Shown: positions 24,440 through 36,155 of the stretch, one piece after another
Position numbering within the stretch: position 1 is the stretch's first letter
Layout: every line of letters begins with the position of its first letter
From: an uncultured Pelagibacteraceae bacterium
GTDB lineage: Bacteria > Pseudomonadota > Alphaproteobacteria > Pelagibacterales > Pelagibacteraceae
Length of the DNA: 64,000 bases
Assembly: GCA_902591045.1 (NCBI GenBank)
Contig: CACIZC010000005.1
Span: 22,770-86,769, forward strand
Direction of reading: 5' to 3'
The notes under the pieces: model-generated
Told to the model about the DNA's origin: nothing
Databases searched by the model: none
The model's input: only the letters and a program-made list of their open reading frames with translations
Made by a program: the position numbers and the translations under genes

Positions 24440-25312
24440 TTATTTTTCTCCTATTATTTTTATTTCAAGCTCCAAATTTACGCCTGTTTTTTTTAAAACT
24501 CTTTTTTTAACCTCATTAATAAGAGTTTCAACATCTTCCGTAGTAGCATTGCCGTCATTTAAAAAAAAATTGCAGTGCTTTGGCGACATCTTCGCCCCCC
24601 CAACCATTAAGGCTGAACAATCAGATATTTTTATTAATTCCCATGCTTTTTTATTTTCTGGATTTTTAAATGTGCTTCCGCATGTCTTTATTTTGCTCGG
24701 TTGACTTTTGTTTTTTTTAATTTGAAGACTGTGTTGTTTATTTTTTATTTCCTCCTGATTTGATACTTTCCCTTCAAGTACAGCGCTTATAAATATTAAA
24801 TTTCTTGGTAAATCACTGCCTCTGTAGAAAAATTTTATTTCGTTCTTGCCAAAAGTTTTAGTTTCACCATTAAAGTCTATTGCCTTAAGGGAATAAAAAA
24901 TTTGTGAAATATCGTATCCATAACAACCACAATTCATCGCTATACCTCCGCCTATAGTACCGGGTATACAAGAAAGAAATTCAAATCCTGATAGAGAATT
25001 TTTATATGCAAAATCAGATAATTTCTTATCTAGACATGAGGCCCCTACTTCTATTTTGTTTTTATCAAGTAAATTAGAATAGGAAAATTCAGATCCAAGT
25101 TTAATTATTGTTCCTTTAAAACCTCTGTCTCTGAAAAGAGTATTAGATCCAGCGCCAAGAATATAAATGTCCTTTTTCTTATCTTTATTTCCTTTTAAAA
25201 AATTTTTTAATTCTGATAAAGTTTTTGGTTTAAAAAGAGATTCCGCTTGTCCTCCAAGGCCGAACCAACTGTAATTTGAGAGATTCTCTTTTTTGTATAT
25301 TAAACTATTCAT
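24440..25312 (-). CDS. murB: UDP-N-acetylmuramate dehydrogenase
   Basis: SWFGLGGQAESLFKP, LGAGSNTLFRD, CIPGTIGGGIAMNCGCYG, GSTFKNP. Confidence 0.94.
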   Translation of the reverse strand: MNSLIYKKENLSNYSWFGLGGQAESLFKPKTLSELKNFLKGNKDKKKDIYILGAGSNTLFRDRGFKGTIIKLGSEFSYSNLLDKNKIEVGASCLDKKLSDFAYKNSLSGFEFLSCIPGTIGGGIAMNCGCYGYDISQIFYSLKAIDFNGETKTFGKNEIKFFYRGSDLPRNLIFISAVLEGKVSNQEEIKNKQHSLQIKKNKSQPSKIKTCGSTFKNPENKKAWELIKISDCSALMVGGAKMSPKHCNFFLNDGNATTEDVETLINEVKKRVLKKTGVNLELEIKIIGEK

Positions 25313-25315
25313 TTG

Positions 25316-26707
25316 TTATAATTTCATCTCCCTTATCCACTTCGAAATAGATCCTGCCCCCATACAAACAATCAATTCATTTTTATTTAAATTTTTAATA
25401 AAAAATTTTTTTAAATCATTCTCATTTTCTACACAAATGACCTGAACCTTTGAGTTTTTTGCAATAAGTTCTGCAAAATCAATTTCATTATATTTTTCGT
25501 CTTTTTTTTCTCCAGCAGGATAAACAGGACATAACAATACTAAACCTGAGTCTTTAAATGATGATGCAAAATCCTTTTTTAGCAACTTTAGTCTGGAATA
25601 TCTATGAGGTTGAAAAACAGATACTATTTTTCTTTTTCTATAACTATTTTTTAAACTTTTTAAAACAGATTTAATTTCTGTTGGATGGTGGGCATAATCA
25701 TCAAAAAATTCTCTTCCCTCTAATTCAAAAACTTTTGTTAATCTTCTTTGAATACCAGTAAATTTTTTGAGAGAATTTTTAATAATATTTATTTTTATAC
25801 CAATATGCATACAAACAGCTATAGCTGCTACTGAGTTTAAAATGTTATGGGAACCTATAAGATTTAATCTTATTTTCTTAATCAATCTTTTTTTTTGACC
25901 AGGTAATGATATTATTAAATCAAAAATGGAATAATTTTTTTTGTAAAAAACTTTTGATATGTGAAAGTTACTTTTTTTGTAAAAACCATAGGTAAAAAAG
26001 TGTTTATTTTTTAATTTTGGAAGTATTTTCCTTATTTCTAAATTGTCAATACAAACAAATGATTTTCCAAATGCAGGTGTTTTATTTAAAAATTTTATAA
26101 AAGAATTCTTTAAATTATTAAAATTTTTATAAAAGTCTATATGCTCTTTATCTATATTTGTTACAATTGAATAATTAACCGGGAAGTTTAAAAAACTTCC
26201 ATCTGACTCGTCTGCTTCTAATACTGCCCAATCACTCTTGCCTAGCTTAGCGCTAGAATTTAATGAATTTATTATGCCGCCATTAACTATTGTTGGATCA
26301 AGTTTAGCCTCAGAAAGAACTTTAGATATTAGAGATGTAGTTGTAGTTTTTCCATGTGATCCTGTTATTACAATATTTTTTTTCAAAGAAACAACATTGG
26401 CTAACATTTCAGCTCTTTTTAGAATTACCAATTTCTTTTTTTTAGCTTCTTTTATTTCTGGGTTATTATTTTTAATTGCAGACGATTTAACAATAATTGT
26501 ACAGTTTTTAATATTTTTTTTTCTATGACTGACAAAGACTTTGATCTTCTTTTTTTTACAAGTCTCAACATTTTTTCCCAAAGCAATATCACTTCCCTGT
26601 ACCTTAAAACCCAGATCATGCATAACCTGTGCGAGACCACTCATTCCTATACCGCCTATTCCTATAAAATGAATTTTTTCATTTAATCCAATAATATTTT
26701 TATACAT
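25316..26707 (-). CDS. murC: UDP-N-acetylmuramate--L-alanine ligase
   Basis: IHFIGIGGIGMSGLAQV, TGSHGKTTTTSLIS, FDDYAHHPTEIKSVL. Confidence 0.96.
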   Translation of the reverse strand: MYKNIIGLNEKIHFIGIGGIGMSGLAQVMHDLGFKVQGSDIALGKNVETCKKKKIKVFVSHRKKNIKNCTIIVKSSAIKNNNPEIKEAKKKKLVILKRAEMLANVVSLKKNIVITGSHGKTTTTSLISKVLSEAKLDPTIVNGGIINSLNSSAKLGKSDWAVLEADESDGSFLNFPVNYSIVTNIDKEHIDFYKNFNNLKNSFIKFLNKTPAFGKSFVCIDNLEIRKILPKLKNKHFFTYGFYKKSNFHISKVFYKKNYSIFDLIISLPGQKKRLIKKIRLNLIGSHNILNSVAAIAVCMHIGIKINIIKNSLKKFTGIQRRLTKVFELEGREFFDDYAHHPTEIKSVLKSLKNSYRKRKIVSVFQPHRYSRLKLLKKDFASSFKDSGLVLLCPVYPAGEKKDEKYNEIDFAELIAKNSKVQVICVENENDLKKFFIKNLNKNELIVCMGAGSISKWIREMKL

Positions 26708-27797
26708 TTAAAACCTTTTCTATTAACTCTTTAACTTTTCCTGCAGCATTTTTATCTGAATAATTTTGCATTTTTTCTTTGAACATAAGTAATTTTTTTT
26801 TGTTATTGTTTAAATCTTTTAGAATATTAACGAGTTTGTCACCAATTAACCGTTGTTCTAACAAAATACAATATCCTTTTTCCTGAAAATATGAAGCATT
26901 TTCATATTGATGGTTGTCAGCAGAAGATGGAAGAGGAATTGCAATAAATGGAATTTTTAAATTAGCTAATTCTGCTAAAGATGATGCGCCTGATCTCGTA
27001 ATGGCTAAATCAACTTTTGAATAATAATTTAATAAGTTTTCTGAAGAATTAAAAATTTCAAAATCAAAATTTAATTTATTATATTGATTTTTTAAATAAA
27101 TTGATTCATTTGGGTGGCACTGTTGATAAATTTTAAATTTAACATTATTTTCACTGCAGATTTTAAAAACATTTGGCAGTAATTCTGAAAACACTTTTGC
27201 TGATTGGCTTCCACCAATAACCAAAATGGACAGCTGTTTTTTATTTAAATCAAACCTGCTCGTATTTAAATTAAAAATATTTTCTCTCAAAAGGTATCCG
27301 CAAAAATAAATTTTTTTTTCAAATTTTTTTTTAATTCCTGTAACACTTTTTGTTGATACTAATATCTTTTTACAGAAAGGTAGCAAATATTTATTTGCCC
27401 TACCAACAATCAAATTGTTTTCATAAATAAAAAATGGAACTCTCATAAAATAAGCTGCAACACATAGTGGAAATGAAGAATATCCTCCCATACCAATAAC
27501 CAAGTTAGGTTTAAATTTTATTATTAAAGCAAAAGAAAGTATAATTGAAAAAAAAATGTTTAGAATTCTAAAAAAATTCTTTATTAAATTTTTTCCATAA
27601 ATTGTGCTAGAATTAATAATCTTATAATTTAAATCTTTATTATTTTTTAAATATTGCAGTCCTCTGTTATCAGTAGTGACTAAAATATCTTTATCTTTTT
27701 TTAAAAAATTAAACAAACTTATAGACGGATAAATATGTCCTCCTGTACCACCGGATGCTATTATAATTTTTTTTTTACTTTTAATCATTTTTTCCAA
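26700..27797 (-). CDS. murG: Lipid II-forming UDP-GlcNAc transferase MurG
   Basis: IIASGGTGGHIYPSISL, GMGGYSSFPLCVAAY, ITRSGASSLAELANL, PLPSSADNHQYENA. Confidence 0.95.
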   Translation of the reverse strand: MEKMIKSKKKIIIASGGTGGHIYPSISLFNFLKKDKDILVTTDNRGLQYLKNNKDLNYKIINSSTIYGKNLIKNFFRILNIFFSIILSFALIIKFKPNLVIGMGGYSSFPLCVAAYFMRVPFFIYENNLIVGRANKYLLPFCKKILVSTKSVTGIKKKFEKKIYFCGYLLRENIFNLNTSRFDLNKKQLSILVIGGSQSAKVFSELLPNVFKICSENNVKFKIYQQCHPNESIYLKNQYNKLNFDFEIFNSSENLLNYYSKVDLAITRSGASSLAELANLKIPFIAIPLPSSADNHQYENASYFQEKGYCILLEQRLIGDKLVNILKDLNNNKKKLLMFKEKMQNYSDKNAAGKVKELIEKVLNV

Positions 27798-28926
27798 TCC
27801 TGAGAGAAGTATAATTTAATATTATTCCAGCAAGTATGCCGCTTGATAACAAAGAAGATCCTCCATAACTTAAAAAGGGAAGTGTCATACCGGTTGTTGG
27901 TAGTAAATTTGCATTAACAGCAACATGAATGAAGGTTTGAAAAATTAATAAAGAAGTCAAACCACATAAAGAAAGTTTGTAGTAATTATTTGATGAATTT
28001 ATTATTCTTTTAATTATTCTATATGTGGCAAATAAAAAAATTAAAACAATTAAAATAGAAACTGCAGAACCATACTCTTCGCTTATAACAGCAATTATAT
28101 AATCAGTATGAGCCTCTGGAACATTTTCTTTTAATATTCCTTCACCCATACCTCTGCCTTTTAGCCCTCCCTGTCTAATAGCTTCAATTGCTTTTTGAGA
28201 TTGAAAACTTTCAGAATTTTTAGGATCAAAAAAAGAGATTAATCTAGAAATTATATAACTAAATTTTTCTGGAGCAAAAAATAATAGAGTAAAAAAAAGT
28301 GAAGTTAAAAAAACTAAAAGTAATATAAGCAAATAAATACTGACTCCTGATACAAAAATTAAAGAAATCCAGGTTGTAACTAGAAGAACAGATTGGCCCA
28401 GATCTGGCTGTGCTATTAAAAATAAAATTATTACTGATAATATAAAAAATGAAATAAAATAAGAAAGATTTAAATTTTTTATCCAATTTAATGTAATTAT
28501 TTGAGCAACAACTAAAATAAAAAATGGCTTAATAAATTCAATTGGTTGGAAACGAAAAATAAAAAGATTAATCCAACGTTTGGCGCCCTTAACTTCAATT
28601 CCAATTAGCGGTACCAGCATTAATGTTATTAGAAAAAAAAGAAAAATGGGTAACAAACTTTTATTAATAAGATCTGTATTAAACATAGATATACTAAGCA
28701 TCACAATAAAAGATAAAAGGGCATATAAAAGATGTTTTTGAAAGAAAAAGTAATATTCTTTGTTTAATCTCTCGTCTACTAAAACTGATGTTGAAGAAAA
28801 AGAAAAAAATAAACCGAGAAAAAAGAGTAATACAAAACTTATAAAAATTTGCTTGTCTAGATTTCTCCAATAATTTTTAGTTATAATAAAATTAAATCTT
28901 TGCTCGCTAAATATATTTTTTTGCAT
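27781..28926 (-). CDS. ftsW: SEDS-family peptidoglycan polymerase FtsW
   Basis: GAKRWINLFIFRFQPIEFIKP, QPDLGQSVLL, PEAHTDYIIAVISEEYG, GMTLPFLSYGGSSLL. Confidence 0.95.
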   Translation of the reverse strand: MQKNIFSEQRFNFIITKNYWRNLDKQIFISFVLLFFLGLFFSFSSTSVLVDERLNKEYYFFFQKHLLYALLSFIVMLSISMFNTDLINKSLLPIFLFFLITLMLVPLIGIEVKGAKRWINLFIFRFQPIEFIKPFFILVVAQIITLNWIKNLNLSYFISFFILSVIILFLIAQPDLGQSVLLVTTWISLIFVSGVSIYLLILLLVFLTSLFFTLLFFAPEKFSYIISRLISFFDPKNSESFQSQKAIEAIRQGGLKGRGMGEGILKENVPEAHTDYIIAVISEEYGSAVSILIVLIFLFATYRIIKRIINSSNNYYKLSLCGLTSLLIFQTFIHVAVNANLLPTTGMTLPFLSYGGSSLLSSGILAGIILNYTSLRIGKND

Positions 28927-30220
28927 ATTTTTTAATTAAATTTTTAAATTGATTCCCTCTCTCCTCAAAATTTTTAAACTGATCATAAGAAGCAGTTGCT
29001 GGACTTAAAATAACAAAAATAGTTTCGTTCATTTTTTTTTTATCTAAGCTATTTATTTCTTGAAAGATTGGTTTTAATGAATCCTTTAAACTTACCGTCT
29101 CTTTAAAATTCACCTTACCTTTTAGCTGTCTTTTAAAAAAATTTCTTTTTTTTCCAATTATAAAAGCTTTTATAATATTTTTTTTTACAGGATTTAAAAA
29201 AAATTTGTCTCCATCTTTTTTTAGACCACCAAGAATCCATAAAATATTTCTATATTTTTTTAAACAACTTTTTGCTGCTTCAAATCCTGTTGCCTTAGAA
29301 TCGTTTATAAAATAAACTTTTTTTCTTTTAAAAAAAAGTTCTTGTCTGTGTGGCAAACCTTTAAAATTCTTTAAAGATGAAAAGAAAATTCTATCTGAAA
29401 TTTTGAATTTTTTAATTAAAGTATAGATAAAAGATAAATTTTCTAAATTATTTTCTGATTTTAAATAGTTATTTTTTACTTTGTTTTTTAAAAATTTTAT
29501 ATGTTGTTTTTTTAGAACATATAATTTGCCCTTAAAATTATTTTTTTTTATCTTATCTATAATTTTTCTACTTTCAAAAACATATCCAAAATCATTTTTA
29601 TTTTGATATGAAAAAACTTTTAATTTTGAATTAGTATATTTTTCCATGCTACCATGCCAATCGAGGTGATCTTTAGATATATTTAGCAAAACTGCATGAT
29701 TGGGTTTCAAATATTTTGAATACTCAAGTTGAAACGAGGACATTTCAATAACAGCAATTGTTTTTTTATTAAATTTATAATCTAATATTGGTTTACCTAT
29801 ATTTCCCACTGTAACAGTATGTTTTCCCGAACTCTTTAATACTGTGTCAATGATACTGCATGTCGTTGATTTTCCGTTTGTTCCTGTAACGATTATAGAT
29901 TTTAAAAAATTTTTAGTCATAAAAAAAATATCGATATCTGTAATAATTTTATTTTGGTTTCGTAGAAGTATTTGTTTATGAATAGATTTACGAATACTTA
30001 TACCAGGACTTAAAACTATAAAATCAGCTCTGTTAATTTTTTCATTTAATTTTTTAGATGATTCATTGATTTTAAATTTTTTCCGTAAAGTTGGGTTATC
30101 ATCCCAAATAAATATATTATTTTTATTATACTTTTTTAAAAATTTATTAACGGATTGTCCGGTTGTTCCTAACCCATATATTAAAAAATTTTTATTTTTT
30201 AAAATATTTTCTGACAACAT
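28907..30220 (-). CDS. murD: UDP-N-acetylmuramoylalanine--D-glutamate ligase
   Basis: FLIYGLGTTGQSV, VTGTNGKSTTCSII, NDSKATGFEAAKSCL, LSPATASYDQFKNFEERG. Confidence 0.94.
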   Translation of the reverse strand: MLSENILKNKNFLIYGLGTTGQSVNKFLKKYNKNNIFIWDDNPTLRKKFKINESSKKLNEKINRADFIVLSPGISIRKSIHKQILLRNQNKIITDIDIFFMTKNFLKSIIVTGTNGKSTTCSIIDTVLKSSGKHTVTVGNIGKPILDYKFNKKTIAVIEMSSFQLEYSKYLKPNHAVLLNISKDHLDWHGSMEKYTNSKLKVFSYQNKNDFGYVFESRKIIDKIKKNNFKGKLYVLKKQHIKFLKNKVKNNYLKSENNLENLSFIYTLIKKFKISDRIFFSSLKNFKGLPHRQELFFKRKKVYFINDSKATGFEAAKSCLKKYRNILWILGGLKKDGDKFFLNPVKKNIIKAFIIGKKRNFFKRQLKGKVNFKETVSLKDSLKPIFQEINSLDKKKMNETIFVILSPATASYDQFKNFEERGNQFKNLIKKYAKKYI

Positions 30221-30221
30221 T

Positions 30222-31307
30222 TTATCTTAGTTTTAAAGTCGCTAAGCCAATTAAAGCTAGAATAATTGATATAATCCAAAACCTAATTACAACAGTAGAC
30301 TCTGCCCATCCTTTTTTTTCAAAATGATGGTGAATGGGTGCCATCCTAAAAACTCTTTTTCCAGTGAGTTTAAAAGAAACTACCTGAATAATTACAGACA
30401 CTGTTTCTAATACAAACAACCCTCCTATAATAGCTAAGACTATTTCGTGTTTTGTAATCACAGCTACCGAAGCTAAAGAGCCACCAAGAGAAAGGGAACC
30501 TGTGTCTCCCATAAATATTTTTGCTGGAGGTGCATTATACCATAAAAAACCTAAACAAGATCCAACTATAGAACCACAAAAAATTGATAGCTCTCCAACA
30601 TTTGCTATATACTGTATTTGTAAATAATCAGAAAAAATTTTATTTCCAACCAAATAACAAATTAGTGAAAATGAAAGTGCGACTAACATAACTGGTACTG
30701 TTGCTAAACCATCTAAACCATCTGTTAAATTTACAGCATTAGAAGAACCTATAATAACTAAAATACCAAACGGTATAAAAAATAATCCTAAATGAAAAAC
30801 AAGATTTTTAAAAAACGGAAAATATAAATTTGTAATGACTTCATGGTCAGAAAAATAAACTAAAATTAAAATTGCAACTAAAGAAATTAATAATTGACCT
30901 AAAAACTTTAATTTTGCGTTTATTCCTGAAGAATTTTTGAATTTAATCTTAAAGTAATCGTCAATAAAACCTAATAGTCCAAGACTTGTACAAACAAATA
31001 AAACGATCCATATATATATATTGCTTAAATCAGCCCACATTAAAGTACTAACTATTATTCCAATCAAAATCATTAGGCCGCCCATAGTTGGAGTCCCAGT
31101 TTTTTTTATTATGTGATCAATTGGACCGTCTTGTCTAATTGGACCTGTAATTTGTTTTTTTGAAAAATAACGAATTAAAGGATTTCCAATAATGAAAATT
31201 ATTATTAAGGATGTAATAACTGATAAGCCAATTCTAAAAGTAATGTATTTAAAAACATTTAAAAAAGAAAAACTGTCTACAAGAGAAGTCAGAAAGCTAT
31301 AGAGCAT
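30222..31307 (-). CDS. mraY: Phospho-N-acetylmuramoyl-pentapeptide-transferase
   Basis: [53 protein letters not shown]. Confidence 0.96.
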   Translation of the reverse strand: MLYSFLTSLVDSFSFLNVFKYITFRIGLSVITSLIIIFIIGNPLIRYFSKKQITGPIRQDGPIDHIIKKTGTPTMGGLMILIGIIVSTLMWADLSNIYIWIVLFVCTSLGLLGFIDDYFKIKFKNSSGINAKLKFLGQLLISLVAILILVYFSDHEVITNLYFPFFKNLVFHLGLFFIPFGILVIIGSSNAVNLTDGLDGLATVPVMLVALSFSLICYLVGNKIFSDYLQIQYIANVGELSIFCGSIVGSCLGFLWYNAPPAKIFMGDTGSLSLGGSLASVAVITKHEIVLAIIGGLFVLETVSVIIQVVSFKLTGKRVFRMAPIHHHFEKKGWAESTVVIRFWIISIILALIGLATLKLR

Positions 31308-31311
31308 TTTA

Positions 31312-34146
31312 TTAATTACCTCCTAAATAATTTTTAGATATTTTGTGTAAATTAGTTGCATTAGATCCTTTAATCATTAAAAAGTCTCCGTTTTTTAAAA
31401 TCTTTGAAATAGCAGCATTAAAAGCTTCGAAATTTTTAATTATTTCTCCTTTTTTACTTTTCTTTATATGTTTATAAGTCTCTTCAGATTTTTTTCCATA
31501 AACAAAAATTTTATCAATATCACTCCTGTTTATAAATTTTGATATTTTTTTATGGTAAATTTGTGAATTTCTACCTAATTCTAACATATCCCCAAATAAA
31601 AAATATTTTCTTTTTCTATTTTTTTTAATTTTAGAAAAATTCTCTATTGCAGACCTTACTGATAAAGGATTAGCGTTATAACTCTCGTCCACTAAAAAAA
31701 ATCTTTTATTAAATTTTTTAACTTTTGTAATTTTTCCTCTGCCATACAAGAGTTTTGATGAGGTAAAAAAATTTCCTATTTTTTGCAAATCTAAACCCAA
31801 CTCACTTAGTGTAGCAATACAACATAAAATATTCATTATATAAGTGCTGCTATTGCTATTAATATTAACTAAAAATTTTTTATTATCTACTGATAAAGTT
31901 AAACAAAATCTTTTATTTTTCTTAACTATATTTAAAAATTTTGTACCAGATTTTTTTGAATAACCAAAAGATATGACTTTAACATTATTTTTTAAGGCAA
32001 TTCTTTTAAAATAACTAAAAAATTTATCATCTCTATTTAAAATTATAGTGCCCCCTTTTTCGATATTATAAATTATTTCACTTTTGGCTTTTGCAATACC
32101 CTTAATATTTTTAAAATTTTCTAAATGTGCCTCTGATATATTTGTTATTATTCCGATATGAGGTTTAACCAATGATGAAAGTCTAAAAATCTCATTTGGT
32201 CTATTCATGCCTATTTCGAATACACCATATTCATCTGATGGCTTTATATTGGATAAACTTAATGGAACACCATAGTGGTTATTAAATGACTCTGGAGAAA
32301 AATATGTATTAGAATATTTTTTTAAAACACTACCCAATATTGACTTTACAGAAGTTTTTCCGGAACTCCCTGTTACGGCAATAATTTTTGCAGAAGATGA
32401 ATCTCTATTTCCCAATGCTAAATCTTTTAAAAATTTCATTGTATTTTTAACCTTAATACAATTCTTTTTTCTTTCATTTTTTTTGGAAACTATACAGTAA
32501 CTTGCTCCATTTTTATTTGCTTCATCAAGATAATTGTGGCCATCATTTTTTTTACCTTTTATAGCTACAAATAAATTTTTGTTTTTTATTTTCTTAGAAT
32601 TAATAGAAACGCCATCAAAGAAATAATTTTTATTACTATTTATAATATTTTTTAAAATATCACTATTATAATAAAAATTATTTTTTTTACTTTTTAATAT
32701 ACGACTTTTATATTTTTTGATAATTTGTTTATCACTAAAGAAATATTTTTTTCCAGATAATTCTTGATAAAGTTCATGGCCTTTTCCTGCAATTAAAATT
32801 ATTTCGTAAGGGCTAGAATTTTTTATAGCATATTCTATTGCTTTTTTCCTATTTGGTATTTCTTTTGCATTTGAACCAACAAGTCCTCTTAGAATATGTT
32901 TTCTAATATTTTTTGGATTTTCATTTCTGGGGTTATCATCTGTTACATAAATTTTGTTACAAAATTTTTTAGCAACCAATCCCATTAATTTTCTTTTGGA
33001 CTTATCCCTATCTCCTCCACATCCAAAAACTACTGTAATTTTTTTGTTAAAATGTTCTTTCAAAGATAATATGGCATTTTCAAGAGCGTCTGGGGTATGA
33101 GCATAATCTAGAAAAATTTTTGATTTGTTTGAAAGCTTTCTTACTAATTCTAGTCTGCCATCAATACTTTTTATTTTATCAATTTTTTTAAAAATTTTTT
33201 TTATTTTTAATCCACAGATCTTAGCAGCTAGTACTGCTAAAAATAAATTTTTAATTTGTATAGATCCATATAAATTAATTTTTAATTTATAAATTTTTTT
33301 ATTATATCTAATTTCTAAAACTTGAAAATTTTTGAATATTTTATGTTTTACGATCTGAAAAACATTTCCTCTTTTTCCAATAGAGTAAACTTTTAATCCT
33401 CTTTTCTTTCCTATTTTTTCAAGAGTTTTGTATTGCTCAATGTCAGTATCTGATATTAAATAAGAATTTTTTCTCAACAGTTTTTTAAAAAGAATCAGTT
33501 TTGAATTAAAATAATTCTGCATATTTTTGTGATAATCCAAATGATCTTGACTTAAATTTGTAAAAATTCCTGCCTTTAGATTTAAAAAATTTAATCTTTT
33601 TTGGTTAAGCCCATGGCTAGAAGCTTCGATAATTGCATTATTTATCCCGTTTCTTTTCATTTCATTCAGATCTTTATGCAAATTAAGTGGGTCTAGAGTG
33701 GTTAGGTCTCTTTTTTTTAATGATTTATTCTTTTTAAATCCCAGAGTTCCTAAAACTCCAACTTTTTTATTTTCTAACAAAAAAATTTGATGAAAAAAAT
33801 CTGATACTGATGTTTTGCCATTTGTCCCTGTAACTGCAATTATATTATGAGGTTTTTTTTTATAATAGTTTGAAGAAATTCTTGCTAATGCTTCTCTGGT
33901 ATCTTTTAGTCGTATATAAGTTACTTTTTTATTTTTTTTTTTAATTTTTCCTGAATGTATTATAATTTTAGAGCCCTTTGCTATTGCGTCTTCTATAAAT
34001 TTGTTTCCATCAAATCTATTGCCTTTAATCGAAACAAATATATCGCCCTTCTTTACTAACCGACTATCTGAAGATATCTTCATCATATTTGATAATAAAT
34101 TTCCGGAAAATTTATTGATCTGATTTTCTAACAACATAGTTGTCAT
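31312..34146 (-). CDS. murE-murF: Bifunctional MurE-MurF fusion (meso-DAP-type MurE N-terminal, MurF C-terminal)
   Basis: One uninterrupted 944-aa ORF. Mur[36 protein letters not shown]. Mur[59 protein letters not shown]. Confidence 0.92.
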   Translation of the reverse strand: MTTMLLENQINKFSGNLLSNMMKISSDSRLVKKGDIFVSIKGNRFDGNKFIEDAIAKGSKIIIHSGKIKKKNKKVTYIRLKDTREALARISSNYYKKKPHNIIAVTGTNGKTSVSDFFHQIFLLENKKVGVLGTLGFKKNKSLKKRDLTTLDPLNLHKDLNEMKRNGINNAIIEASSHGLNQKRLNFLNLKAGIFTNLSQDHLDYHKNMQNYFNSKLILFKKLLRKNSYLISDTDIEQYKTLEKIGKKRGLKVYSIGKRGNVFQIVKHKIFKNFQVLEIRYNKKIYKLKINLYGSIQIKNLFLAVLAAKICGLKIKKIFKKIDKIKSIDGRLELVRKLSNKSKIFLDYAHTPDALENAILSLKEHFNKKITVVFGCGGDRDKSKRKLMGLVAKKFCNKIYVTDDNPRNENPKNIRKHILRGLVGSNAKEIPNRKKAIEYAIKNSSPYEIILIAGKGHELYQELSGKKYFFSDKQIIKKYKSRILKSKKNNFYYNSDILKNIINSNKNYFFDGVSINSKKIKNKNLFVAIKGKKNDGHNYLDEANKNGASYCIVSKKNERKKNCIKVKNTMKFLKDLALGNRDSSSAKIIAVTGSSGKTSVKSILGSVLKKYSNTYFSPESFNNHYGVPLSLSNIKPSDEYGVFEIGMNRPNEIFRLSSLVKPHIGIITNISEAHLENFKNIKGIAKAKSEIIYNIEKGGTIILNRDDKFFSYFKRIALKNNVKVISFGYSKKSGTKFLNIVKKNKRFCLTLSVDNKKFLVNINSNSSTYIMNILCCIATLSELGLDLQKIGNFFTSSKLLYGRGKITKVKKFNKRFFLVDESYNANPLSVRSAIENFSKIKKNRKRKYFLFGDMLELGRNSQIYHKKISKFINRSDIDKIFVYGKKSEETYKHIKKSKKGEIIKNFEAFNAAISKILKNGDFLMIKGSNATNLHKISKNYLGGN

Positions 34147-35878
34147 AAAAATCGTTTTTATTTATGGCTAAAATTGGACCGATTTTTTCTATAATTTTGC
34201 CGGCAGTGTATGCAGAGTTCCATCCAGCATCATTTCTTCTAATTCCAGATATTTTGTTACCCTTATAGTTGTAAACGATTTGGGGAGCAGAGTTTGGTTC
34301 ATCAATTAGAATCATTAGGACATATCTTGGTTTTGTTGAGGGAAATATAGAAATAAAAGAAGTGAGTTTCTTGTCAGTGTATTGTCCATTTATATTTTTT
34401 TTTGCCGTTCCAGTTTTGCCTCCAACCTCATATCCATAAACCTCAGCTAAAGTAGCAGTTCCATTATCGCTTGTTACAACTTGTCTTAAAATCCCATTTA
34501 TTTGATCGCTAGTTTGAGATTTAATAATTCTTTTTTTACTTTTATTTAAATTTTTATTTTTTATCAAAGTAGGATTTATAATTAATCCTCCATTTGAGAT
34601 AGATGCATAAGCTGAAGCAGCTTGTAGTGGCGTTGTTGTTATTCCATGCCCAAATGAAACTGTTTCAAGTTTACACTTATGCCAGTCAAATTTTAATGGT
34701 GATCCCACTTCCTCTAATTCGAAATTAATAGTATTTAAAATATTTAATTTTTGTAAGAATTTTTTAAGTTGATTTTCTCCAATTTTTTCAGCTATTTTAA
34801 TTGTTCCAATATTAGATGATCTAATTAATATTTCACTTAAAGTTAAATTATTTGGTAATTTATCGTGTTCTGAAATTACAAATTTTGAGCATTTTATTTC
34901 GTTTGGGATATTTTTTATAATTGTGTTGGGTGAAAAAATTTTTTTATCCAAAGCCAGTGCGATTGTAAAAGTTTTAAAAATTGAACCTAGTTCAAAAACT
35001 CCTTTTGTAATTTTATTTGTATAATTTTCATTTTTAATATCTTGTCTAAAATTTAAATTATAGTCTGGTAAAGAAACCAATGACAAAACTTCTCCATTTT
35101 CAATATCCATCAAAATGCTGCCCGCGCCTTTGGCGTTAAATTTTTTTACAGAGCTTAGGAGTTCTTCTCTAATTAAATATTGTAAATTTACATCAACAGA
35201 TAGTTGAACATTTTTATTTTTTAAATCCGAGTCAAAATATCTTTCTATGCCCGAAATACCGTCGTTATCCATATCAATTTGCCCAATGATATGGCTGAAT
35301 AAATTTTTGTGTGGATATATTCTTGTTTGAGTTTTTTCAAATAAAATAGATTTTTCACCTAAAGACCATAATTTTAATCTTTCCTCTTCTGTGAGATTTT
35401 TTTTTAAATAAAAATATTTATTTTTGTTTAAATTATGATTGATGTATTTTGAATTAATATTTGGATAAAGTAATTTAAGTTTTAAAATAAGTTTTTTTTT
35501 ATCTTTTACCAAAGCTGGTTTTATAGCAGCGTGATAAACATTTATATTTTTTGCTATAGTTTCTCCGTTTCTATCATTAATATCTCCTCTTAAAGGTTTG
35601 GATATTAAAATATTATTATTTATTTTCTTAGTTAATGAACTTTGAAAAGATAAAAAAATAATTTTAATTGAAAATATTGAAATTAGACATAAAAAAACAA
35701 AAAATAATAAATAAATTCTATCTTCATGAATTTTTAGTTTGCTGTCTTTCATTCTATCTTCTGAACGATAGTCATACTCTTCAAAGAAAAAGCTTTTTTG
35801 ATTTAATTTTTTATTTTCGTTATTTTTTTTATTCATTTTTAATTTTTTTCTGTAGCTTAGCCTTCTTAGAATTTGCAT
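34112..35878 (-). CDS. ftsI: Peptidoglycan D,D-transpeptidase FtsI (PBP3)
   Basis: SIFK (SxxK), SSN (SxN), KTGTA (KTG); N-terminal TM; dcw position. Likely start is the internal MNKKNNENKK. Confidence 0.93.
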   Translation of the reverse strand: MQILRRLSYRKKLKMNKKNNENKKLNQKSFFFEEYDYRSEDRMKDSKLKIHEDRIYLLFFVFLCLISIFSIKIIFLSFQSSLTKKINNNILISKPLRGDINDRNGETIAKNINVYHAAIKPALVKDKKKLILKLKLLYPNINSKYINHNLNKNKYFYLKKNLTEEERLKLWSLGEKSILFEKTQTRIYPHKNLFSHIIGQIDMDNDGISGIERYFDSDLKNKNVQLSVDVNLQYLIREELLSSVKKFNAKGAGSILMDIENGEVLSLVSLPDYNLNFRQDIKNENYTNKITKGVFELGSIFKTFTIALALDKKIFSPNTIIKNIPNEIKCSKFVISEHDKLPNNLTLSEILIRSSNIGTIKIAEKIGENQLKKFLQKLNILNTINFELEEVGSPLKFDWHKCKLETVSFGHGITTTPLQAASAYASISNGGLIINPTLIKNKNLNKSKKRIIKSQTSDQINGILRQVVTSDNGTATLAEVYGYEVGGKTGTAKKNINGQYTDKKLTSFISIFPSTKPRYVLMILIDEPNSAPQIVYNYKGNKISGIRRNDAGWNSAYTAGKIIEKIGPILAINKNDFYDNYVVRKSDQ

Positions 35879-36155
35879 GTATAAAATGCTCTATAGAATA
35901 AAAAATTTTGGAGTAATTATAGACTATATGGTTTTCTTCTGAAAAAACTGATAGTCCTTTTTTAATTTTTTGCGGATTTGACAAATAAATAAAATCTATT
36001 TTTGCATCATCTATGTTTTTCTCTAGAATTGATATTTCTCTGGAGATTGTTCTAATGTCTTTTTCCAAATTTCGTGTTTTATTCTTAACTATTGGAGTAG
36101 TAATCATCAAAACCAAAAATACTGAGAGTGTGAAAAAAAGTTTTTTACTAAACAT
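35829..36155 (-). CDS. ftsL: FtsL-like cell division protein
   Basis: Small single-pass protein with short coiled coil between rsmH and ftsI; position-based. Confidence 0.65.
   Translation of the reverse strand: MFSKKLFFTLSVFLVLMITTPIVKNKTRNLEKDIRTISREISILEKNIDDAKIDFIYLSNPQKIKKGLSVFSEENHIVYNYSKIFYSIEHFIHANSKKAKLQKKIKNE

Noticed and set aside
24396-24704. Overlapping plus-strand ORFs (76 and 102 aa)
   Set aside because: Antisense to ddl/murB coding sequence.
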